Positions 56,194 through 64,000 of a stretch of DNA of 64,000 nucleotides are shown here, piece after piece; the first letter of the stretch is position 1, and every line of letters begins with the position of its first letter. The translations under genes were made by a program, and so were the position numbers. This stretch comes from Halichondria panicea (taxonomy: Eukaryota > Porifera > Demospongiae > Suberitida > Halichondriidae): the NCBI RefSeq assembly GCF_963675165.1, contig NC_087385.1, positions 5,194,412 to 5,258,411 on the forward strand, given 5' to 3'. The notes beneath the pieces are model-generated. The model was not told the DNA's origin. It saw only the letters and a list, made by a program, of their open reading frames with translations, and did not search any database.

Positions 56194-58324
56194 ATGGCCT
56201 CAGAAGGAACTCTGAAACTTCACCAACCACCCTTGCTCCGACGACCACGCCCCCCTAAAGCTCTTACTGCTCCCCCCCCCAAAGCCAATGATCATCACAG
56301 GCCGAGCCCTCGGAAGTCACTGCATGGCCACTACACTGATTCCACTACACTCTCTACCCACTGCACACATGATGTTCACACAAAGACTAACTTTTCTATC
56401 CACCCTCTCTATCCAAAAGGCCCGAGTTTTTTTCCGCCAGGGAAAAAGATGGTAGCATGTCACGGTGCTGGTGCCGTCTACCTACCCCCACTCTACAACA
56501 ACGAAGAGATATACAACAAATCAGTTATAGGCAATGAAAATAACAACGACTCTATGAACTTTGAACACCTTGACAGTTTGGATAACTTCACGCTAGCAGA
56601 GTTCCAGATGGTCGCCCCACAGCGCAGGGTTCTCTCACCAATAAATAGTGCCAAGGTAATCTCACGACAAAACTACCTCAAGTTGACGGGATGGTTTGCA
56701 GTGAACGTACCCACCCAGGAGAGTTTAAACACTGTGGAGTTGGAAGCCGCTCTACAGTCACCTCAGGAACGAAAACCAAGACATCAAGTACTGTTAGGTG
56801 AGTTGGGTATGTGTGTTACTCCCGTAATTGTTTGATTACCTACTGTGTTCAGTGTGTATACACCACATTCCCATGCAGAGTTACAATCTATGGTGGATGA
56901 GGCTATGATGGCTGGCTCTAGTAGTGTATCTGTGGAGGAGGAGGAAGAGAGCCGGGAGGTTATGGAGCCCCCAGACATAGTCATTGGTGGCTCTGTGTCC
57001 AGGTACTTTTGTGGGCAGAGAAGAAGCAGGTCACCTTTCAGTGAGTACTAACTTTTTTTGGATTGTGCGATTATGGTGTGTATAAGCTTGCCCATACATT
57101 GGGAGAGCTATATACAGTACTGTAATCTTATTCTTTGCCAACCATTAATTTACTGAGTGTACTGTGAATGAGAACATGTGGTACTATATCGTTTGCCCTC
57201 TACGTTACATAGTTTCTTTGTATGTACAGTGTCTAGCGACCAGCCTCAGATCTCCCCTTCTGAGCTGGCCATCCTGGACTGTATGTTGAGTGGGGGACGT
57301 TGTTTGGACCTGAAGGCACACTTTCTCTCACAGCTGCCTGACCTCTCACCACTTGCCAAGACACTCACCTACCTCAACCTATCCTTCAACTGCTTAAATG
57401 TGCACACGTAATGATTGTCACAACAAGTGCATGATTGTTGACATTTCGGTGTGTTGTTGTGTGAAGTGCTATACCATTGTACATGGTTGAATTTCTTCTC
57501 TTTGTACATGTAGGTGTTCCCAGTGGAGGTGCTGCAATTGTCCCAACTAGTGTCTTTGCAATTAAGGAACAACCCTATCAAGGAACTACCCAACGGTTAG
57601 TAGACTATGCAGATGCCTAATATAATTGTACAATAATAATATTTATTGCTGTTCACAGACATACGCAATCTCACTAAACTGCGAGTGTTATGTCTGTCAT
57701 TCAACCTCCTCTCTGACCTCCCTTCTGGGTAAGTGTGAGTATACATAACGTTTTAACCATAACAATTATCGTTCATTGCAGATTGTTTGATCTGCAATCT
57801 CTGTGTGACCTTGACCTGTCCTACAATACCCTCCACTCACTCCCTAGACACATCTCCATGCTCATGTAAGCCCATTAACTATGTATAACTATCATTGGAT
57901 ACGTACACGGTGATTTTTTTAAAGGACTCTTCGCAAGCTGAATGTGGAGGGCAACCAGTTGATTGGTGTGCCCAGCACAATGATGACCCTGCCCTTGACT
58001 CACCTACTTGTGGGGGACAATCTCATGCATCCTGTACTGTGGGTGGAGAACAGTAGGAACCAACCACAGGTACAGTCATGTGCAATGTAAGCAGTGGTGC
58101 AATTTGTGAGACTGGTTGTTTTCGTTAGGACTTGGTTGACTTGTGCTCTATGTTGGTGAGTAAGTGTGTGTCCGCAACAGACGATCCAAGACTCCCTGAG
58201 CAAGTCATCAGTGTGCTTCAGAGGTGAGTCAGTTCACAGAGTACACTGTACCACACACATAGAATAGAGAGGTCCGTAGGCCCAACAGACTGCATTTTCA
58301 TTATACTATTATGCACACACACAC

Positions 58325-58370
<46 letters not shown>

Positions 58371-58419
58371 GCACACACACACACGCACGCACGCACACGC
58401 ACGCACGCACACACGCACG

Positions 58420-58465
<46 letters not shown>

Positions 58466-58469
58466 CACG

Positions 58470-58507
<38 letters not shown>

Positions 58508-58709
58508 CAGGTCGTCGTGTGGTCAGAGATGCGACCACTGCCAGTGTTCTCTGTATGGGTGTGGTCTGAGGGTGATTCGCAGTGTGGGTGGGAGTGTGCT
58601 GGGTATCATTAATCTCCCCTTTGTGTTCCTGACCTGTTCACCATCTTGTAGTACCTCTCTCAAACAAAGGACCAAATGGAAGCTACCATTTGAATCAAAA
58701 GTACTATGA
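56194..58709 (+). CDS. Leucine-rich repeat protein with C-terminal Cys motif (LRRC58/LRRC63-like)
   Basis: Exons (approx.): 56194-56797, 56878-57039, 57230-57398, 57514-57595, 57659-57729, 57781-57866, 57926-58069, 58129-58222, 58511-58709; about 535 residues. The first 250 residues are Pro/His-rich and of low complexity. Five to six LRRs follow ([71 protein letters not shown]). The end has a cysteine module [10 protein letters not shown] ... GLRVIRSV ... [12 protein letters not shown], like the C-termini of LRRC58 and, possibly, LRRC63; zinc binding is likely but unproven. The subfamily remains open. The intron before the last exon is almost all CA/CG-type simple repeat. A partial copy of the last exon lies at 59868-60047. 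Confidence 0.78.
58311..58510. repeat. (CA)n/(CG)-interrupted microsatellite at acceptor
   Basis: About 195 bp of CA repeat with many CGCA interruptions, running straight into the acceptor CACACAG before the last LRR-gene exon at 58511. CpG-containing variants suggest old age. Confidence 0.95.
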
Positions 58710-59078
58710 CAGTCCTCAAAATATCATTTCAATGTTTTCACTTGTCAATTAATTTTATTATCAATTTTGGAACAATGTTGTCATGGTGTGTATTCCAGAA
58801 CAGAGCTTTTATGTTGCTCCATATACCACCACAGGAGTGCTAATAATATGTTATGGTCATAACTATAACACACCATAAAAAAAAATGTAATGGTTCTATT
58901 GTTTTCCCATACCATGTACCAATCATCATGCAACCAAGCTACTAACTCTTGGTGCTGCATACACGCCCTCATAAAAATTATTTTGTGAAGGGGTGTGGCT
59001 TTCGAGACATATTCATGGCACAAGCTGCTTATTAGCAGAGAGGCAAGAGTCATTCAGAACAGAGGTGATAAACAAAAA
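58710..59078. other. LRR gene 3' flank and upstream region of zinc-ribbon ORF
   Basis: 369 bp without a gene. It begins with the LRR gene's 3'UTR (58770-58840 is partly duplicated at 59955-60025) and ends with the upstream region of the small ORF at 59079. No canonical polyadenylation hexamer was seen. Confidence 0.35.
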
Positions 59079-59381
59079 ATGGAAAGCGTTAATCGATGCC
59101 CTGGTTGCCATGGAAATGATATACAGATATTTTCGGATGGTTACAATGATGGAGACATGTGGTTTCACTGCCACACTTGCGGTTCTGAAGATTGTGTTGA
59201 TCACGAAGATATGGCCGAGTATTTCCGCGCAAAAGTGAGACTGCCTACAAAATCCCCCCCTTTTAAAGATCATCAACCCATCCCAAGAAATCATGGTTGG
59301 CCTGGAAGGATGGTCCCAAGTGATATAAGGAAGTGGATGGAAAAAAATAATGTGAAGCTCGGCGCAGGAGGAGACAAGTGA
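59079..59381 (+). CDS. Small intronless zinc-ribbon protein, orphan
   Basis: An uninterrupted ORF of 100 codons from the ATG at 59079 (good context, AAAAAATGG), or 128 codons if the upstream in-frame ATG at 58995 is used. Two CxxC knuckles, CPGCHGND and FHCHTCGSEDC, are 25 residues apart and are followed by a charged tail ending WMEKNNVKLGAGGDK. This pattern resembles the zinc-binding domains at the N-terminus of phage and bacterial primase-like proteins, but no catalytic part is present. It differs from all neighbours in lacking introns. It may be a horizontally acquired or retro-copied fragment, or a lineage-specific gene. I do not recognise a function. Confidence 0.5.
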   Translation: MESVNRCPGCHGNDIQIFSDGYNDGDMWFHCHTCGSEDCVDHEDMAEYFRAKVRLPTKSPPFKDHQPIPRNHGWPGRMVPSDIRKWMEKNNVKLGAGGDK

Positions 59382-59699
59382 TAGTTTCACTATATTAATT
59401 AATTTTGTGAGAAATTATGGCTAACCGTTATTTAAGAACTTTAAACTGTACCCATGGAACTCAGTAGAATGATGATGTATTGTATAGTGCAATTATGTGT
59501 CCTGTTATTAAATTTGCTTCCACATGTAGAGCTTCTGTAGCTATGTTTCCTATATGACTTTACTTTGTTTGTGCAATAATAGCTGTTAGCAAGATAACAC
59601 TGAGAAATCATTAACATGTATTATCTTGTGTCGGTTGTGTTCTATAATAATTATACGTATGTCTTAATTTTGTTATGTCACATTTTTCAGAGAATAATC

Positions 59700-59868
59700 G
59701 CTTTTTTTTTTATGAGACAATCATTTTTCAAGAATTATAAGGTTCAATATAATGAATCAAAACTCTCAATACAATTCACGTCTATAATCAATATAATCTG
59801 AATCGCCAGTGAATTAATTAAGAGAGATTACTGCAAAGGACAAAAATGATTTGAACAATAAAATTATG
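59700..59868. repeat. Duplicated spacer block A, copy 1
   Basis: Matches 60335-60512 in order: GAATCAAAACTCTC, ATTCACGTCTA/ATTCACATCTA, then AAGAGAGATTACTGCAAAGG and ATAAAATTATGAG. The second copy lies in the 3' flank of the kinase gene. An AATAAA occurs at about 59857. Confidence 0.75.
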
Positions 59869-60047
59869 AGGGTGATTTGCAGTGTGGGTGGGAGTGTGCT
59901 GGGTATCATTAATCTGCCCTTCGTGTTCCTGACCTGTTCACCATCTTGTAGTCAAACAACATGTTGTCATGGTGTTGTGTATTTGAGAACAGAGCTTTTA
60001 TGTTGCTCCATATCCCACCACCAGCAAATGATAAGGTCATAGTTATA
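59868..60047 (+). pseudogene. Partial copy of LRR-gene terminal exon and 3' flank
   Basis: 59869-59952 repeats 58568-58651 with three substitutions in 84 bp, then jumps to sequence matching 58770-58870, so about 120 bp of the source is missing. The reading frame of the cysteine module ([23 protein letters not shown]) is kept. It has no upstream acceptor of usual quality and no LRRs, so it is called a pseudogene fragment; use as an alternative exon is possible. Confidence 0.65.
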
Positions 60048-60049
60048 AC

Positions 60050-60250
60050 TACAGTGGAACCTCTGTTAACAACCACCTCCGAAAAAAGGCCAGTTGCTAT
60101 ATAACAGCCAGGCACCCAGGTCCCCCAATTGAACAGTTTGTGTACAAAACAACCTCTCCAACAAAGGCCACCTCTGTATAAAGGCCACCTCTGTATAAAG
60201 GCCAAAACATTGTTCCCCAAAGGTGTCCGTTATAGAGGGGTTCCACTGTA
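60050..60250. mobile_element. Tc1/mariner- or pogo-like MITE
   Basis: Left end TACAGTGGAACCTCTGTTAA and reverse-complemented right end TACAGTGGAACCCCTCTATA are inverted copies. TA flanks fit a TA target duplication. About 201 bp long, with an internal 20-bp tandem (GGCCACCTCTGTATAAA twice) and no ORF. Confidence 0.75.
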
Positions 60251-60334
60251 ATTATAACCAAGAGTTCATTACATCTCTTGCTATACAATTTTTTCTATCG
60301 AAATTCTTTTTTCATGGTGCATGCATGCATGCTT

Positions 60335-60512
60335 CATTAACATTTCAAGTTCAATAATTTTCAATAATGAATCAAAACTCTCGATATTCACATCTACAAT
60401 CGTCAGTGAATGTCAATCATGCGAGTCTATAACACTAAAGTATAGTATAAGTACAAATATTAAGAGAGATTACTGCAAAGGACAAAAATGATTCGAACGA
60501 TAAAATTATGAG
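60335..60512. repeat. Duplicated spacer block A, copy 2
   Basis: Diverged copy of 59700-59868 located just downstream of the kinase stop codon. The two copies bracket the LRR-exon fragment and the MITE. Confidence 0.7.
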
Positions 60513-60546
60513 ATAAAACATTGACACTAAGTATGTGTCCAGTTCA

Positions 60547-63500
60547 TCACAAATCGCCAGGGTTCTGGTAAAGGTCTCTATGTGAGGAAATGTCCCTGTG
60601 CTCTGGGTTGTCTTGGAAGGCTTGGTGCAGCTCCACGAACGAGAGCCTCTGCGTTGGCTCCAGCGACCAACAGCTGAGCATGAGTTTGTAGATACTGTTG
60701 GGGCAGCTGGGTGGCTTCTCCAGACGGAAGCCCTGGTTCTCAATCATGTCCAAGACCTGAGAGAGAGGGGAAGTACGTAGATAAAGTGGGGCTAAACAGA
60801 GGCCACATACTATACAATGCCATAGATGTTAGCTAGAGCTCTATATGTGCTGTATTGCATGTGTACACAATAAAGAATGGCAATGCTTTAATATTTTCCT
60901 TAAATAAATCTTAAGAGCCCGATCCACAATGTCTACAACACACACACACACACACATACCTCAGCACCAGTCATCTCCCCATAGGGTGGCTCTCCATAAG
61001 AGAACATCTCCCAGAGGGTCACTCCATAGCTCCAGATGTCACTGGCATGGGAGAAAGTGCCATAGTTGATGGACTCCGGGGCGTACCATTTGACAGGCCA
61101 CCTCCCTCCCTGAGAGGCCTTGTAGTAGTTGCTGTTGGCCCCCACCGCACGAGACAGACCAAAGTCACTGATCTTCACCTGTGAAGAGAAGTGGAACATT
61201 ATTTTTTATAAGAGTCTCAATAACAGGATAGAATGAATGTGGCTCGTGAAAGTGGTCACATGACAGTCGAGAATTGACCAGCCAAACTACAAGACATAAC
61301 TATTTCTATCTTTTAACCTGTTACTCACCACTGTATCACTGGAAACCAGGATGTTCCTAGCAGCAAGATCACGATGGACAAACCTCTTCTTCTCAAGGTA
61401 CATCATGCCCGAGGCAATCTCAGCCGCCCACAACTTGAGTGTAATGATATTTGGTTTAGGGTATTTGCCGTCATAGAGGTAGTCAACCAACGCTCCGTGG
61501 GATACCAACTCTTGTACCATCATCATAGGCTTGCCCATGGTGACTCCAATCAGCTTGACTATGCAGGGGTGATTGAGAGTGATCATTATCTTAGCCTCTC
61601 TCATGAATTCCTGCTCTCCTGTGCCCATCGCATCCACTCTCAGAGTTTTCACGGCCACGTCAATCTGTGTGTGTATACACACATAGTAAGAGGGGATTTA
61701 AGATGTTGTATGATATCGTTTGTAAATTGTGCTTCTGAATGCCTTACAAGATGGTTAGATTACAGAGAGCTGTACAGACACAATTACCAGCTGCTCAACA
61801 GCAGTATGAAGTGGACAGACAGCTACTCTAAACACACACACACACTCACCATCTTTCCCCCAGCAGGTCGATACTTGCCACGCAGGACAGACCCAAACTC
61901 CCCCTGTCCAAGCTCAGCTCCCAGCGTGAGACACTCTTTCTTAATGGCCACCATCTCATAATTACGCATGTTCGGAGGCTTCCCGGGTCCAACCTCATCT
62001 GGTGCGGGCAGCATAGGCACTGCCCCTGGTTCCATGGGAATGGGTATAGGGGGTATAGGACGGTGGGATGGGGGCATCCCAATTGGCTTGGGGGGCAGTG
62101 AGGGGGGTAGACGGGTGTTGGCAAACAAGATCTGGCCTTGTGACTGAGAAGGCTGGGGAGAGAGATGATAACACCAATCACAGTACATACATGTACAATG
62201 CACATACTTATATAGACTACAAATGGGTAAGAGCAGTCCTATAAAATTACACTATAATATTGTGTGGTGTGTAGGGGTCTCTCACTGGTTTGGAATGTCC
62301 AGAGGAGAGTCTTATCCCGGGAGGGGGTACTGGATACTTAAGCAGTGTGGGCAGACCATCAACAAACATCATGTAGTGATCGACCACGGCAGGGAGTGAG
62401 TCAAAGAGAGGGCCATCGTCGATGAAGTACCACAGGTCCCCCTAGAGAGCAATAGTGTGCACTATAAGTACACGTAATAGTGCCACTAGCATACATACTG
62501 TACATACATCAGCACTTTCATTAAACATGTAGCGAGATCGAGCAACAAAACATTCATTCTACAGCATATTTGTGTGGGTTGCAACACATAATTATAGTAA
62601 TTACTGTAGCATCACAAGCAAATTGTTCCCTGTCTCAGTAAATAGTGCATTATACATTCTTCAGATGACTCTTCCTTGTTTTGAGGTAAAGGTACTTACC
62701 AGTGATAACATTACCCTCACTTCCACAAACACCCCCTTATATCACACTACCACACACTCCACTTCCCACACCACCCCCTCACTTCCCACACTACACCCCT
62801 TACCTCACACACCACCTCGTAGTGGTATGGTTGGGAGTTGTACATAAGGGTGAGAGCATAGTAACCAGGTCGCCGAGAGTTAGGACGAATCAAAAAACTT
62901 CCGTCTCCTTTCCCCTTCTTCTGTAACAGCTGCACCGCTCGCTGTGTGAGTGTGTGGTACATACACAAAATGAATATCAGCTTATATAAATAAATTCTCC
63001 AAAATGAAAACAGAAAGTAACCAGTTTGCCCTTGAGATTGATCAGGAGGTTACTCACATGACCAAACCATTCCTTATGGAGCAGTGATATTTATCAGTGT
63101 GTACAAAACTCACAGCTACAGAGAATAGAAAATTAAACACACAACAAACTCTTATCAGTGCATGTACAGAAAGCACCATGCTGGCCACTATCACTCAGTG
63201 GGGGGACCCAGTACGCACAATGACACGCAGTCCTGAAACAATCACTCACATCAAAGGAACACAACTACGCCTCACTTATGGATGCAAAAATTGGTCGTTA
63301 AGATTGATACATGCTGCTGCTACAAATCCCTACACACGTATACACATTGTGTTATTTGACACACATACACACTCACCGCCCTGTCAGGCTCCTTGTGTAG
63401 CCACTCTGTAGTCTTGGTTCGTGGCTTGGGGTAGTTCTGACTGGCCCATTCTAACACCTCCACCACCTCTCTCTGCTTGTACCGTGCGGCCAGCTCTCTT

Positions 63501-63908
63501 GGAGTGTCCTCATCCGGCGTACGAGGTCGCAATGGAGCATTGATTTGAAGGAGGGTCTGCAGATAGTGGGAGCACACAATATGATAACAACACAAATGTA
63601 TCTCTTAAAAAGACCCATCAAACATATTATCTCAAGAGGTCGCAGGAATTTGACCTGTTACATATTTATCTTAGAAATCCCCAAGAATATAATGTTTCTA
63701 GGAACACTAATTATGGGCAGTCCCAGTTTTCACTGTATCACTGACTGACACTACTGCGCTGCACCTTGACACAGTTGAGATGACCCCTGAAGGCAGCCTC
63801 ATGCAGAGCAACCCAGCCGGTGGTAGCATTCCTCTCTTGGACGTCTGCACCACCTTTCTCTACCAGGACTCGTATTGAGTCAGCATGTCCATTCCGAGCA
63901 GCCAGCTG
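60547..63908 (-). CDS. SHARK/HTK16-type tyrosine kinase (ANK-SH2-kinase), 5' partial
   Basis: This cytoplasmic tyrosine-kinase family has SH2-ankyrins-SH2-kinase order. In the window, reading 5' to 3', are ankyrin repeats ([58 protein letters not shown]), an SH2 ([27 protein letters not shown]), a Pro-rich linker, and the kinase. Kinase motifs are [28 protein letters not shown] and WYAPES, all intact, so it should be active. Exons (approx.): 63764-63908, 63380-63558, 62803-62942, 62287-62441, 61851-62153, 61330-61665, 60960-61180, 60547-60758. The N-terminal SH2 and first ankyrins lie beyond the window. The intervals 62442-62802 and 62943-63379 are plain introns. Confidence 0.9.
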
Positions 63909-64000
63909 GAGGGGAGGAGATGTGAGGATCAGCAAAGTATTTTCTGAAACATTAAGGGACAAACGATAGATCGAATGTCTACTGGGCAAACCATAACCTA

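Noticed and set aside
56021-56215. 64-codon ORF with a hydrophobic C-terminal run before the LRR gene
   Set aside because: Overlaps the LRR start in another frame and has no homology; the hydrophobic run is at the wrong end for a signal peptide.
58311-58510. Possible CRISPR-like regular array
   Set aside because: A CA/CG microsatellite with no spacers; the window is eukaryotic.
58301-58538. Several ORFs rich in Cys-Val or His-Thr over the CA repeat
   Set aside because: Pure translation of dinucleotide repeat inside an intron.

Overview
This is a eukaryotic, almost certainly animal, nuclear window. It carries intron-rich genes with mostly short GT-AG introns on both strands and no operons, plasmid or phage features. 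The base composition is moderate (about 40-45 % GC by eye). The gene set is metazoan: Mediator subunit MED12, the NALCN-channel protein UNC80, a PIX-type RhoGEF, AGFG, CTC1, HSDL1, UQCRH, DYNLT2B, NDUFA1, an organellar Na+/H+ exchanger, and a SHARK/HTK16-type tyrosine kinase (a family known from sponges, cnidarians and insects but not vertebrates). Compactness, small intergenic gaps and many small inverted-repeat elements in introns fit a sponge or another non-bilaterian animal. That placement is inference; the sequence does not prove the species.

Layout. 13-3120 (-): ARM/TPR-repeat protein of unknown function. 3296-12694 (-): MED12, complete, about 25 exons. 12695-13856: shared upstream region. 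13857-29810 (+): UNC80, complete, 24 exons, about 3,260 codons; its introns hold several MITE-like elements. 30042-38260 (-): PIX-family RhoGEF (CH-SH3-DH-PH-coiled coil). 38524-42284 (+): AGFG ArfGAP with a large Q/G/FG-rich tail. 42646-47659 (+): CTC1. 47805-49882 (-): HSDL1-like SDR whose catalytic lysine is replaced. 50024-50408 (+): UQCRH. 50618-51303 (-): DYNLT2B. 51393-51796 (+): NDUFA1. 52183-55856 (-): endosomal-type NHE (SLC9A6/7/9). 56194-58709 (+): leucine-rich-repeat protein with a C-terminal cysteine motif. 59079-59381 (+): small intronless zinc-ribbon ORF. 59700-60512: duplicated and rearranged spacer carrying a partial copy of the LRR gene's last exon and a mariner-like MITE. 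60547-63908 (-): SHARK-type kinase, 5' end outside the window.

The genes do not form one pathway; they are housekeeping and signalling genes packed together. The architecture is dominated by divergent pairs (MED12/UNC80, PIX/AGFG, HSDL1/UQCRH, DYNLT2B/NDUFA1, NHE/LRR) with start-to-start gaps from about 1.2 kb down to 89 bp. These suggest shared bidirectional promoters. Convergent neighbours lie 145-390 bp apart.

I found no single obviously new multi-gene system. The most unusual items are the HSDL1 homologue that has lost a different catalytic residue from the human protein, the orphan zinc-ribbon ORF, the partial duplicate of the LRR exon, the coding minisatellite of AGFG, a nested pair of MITEs, and dinucleotide repeats and TACATGTA palindromes sitting directly at splice sites. 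Exon boundaries were placed by eye from splice consensus plus reading frame and may be off by a few bases.
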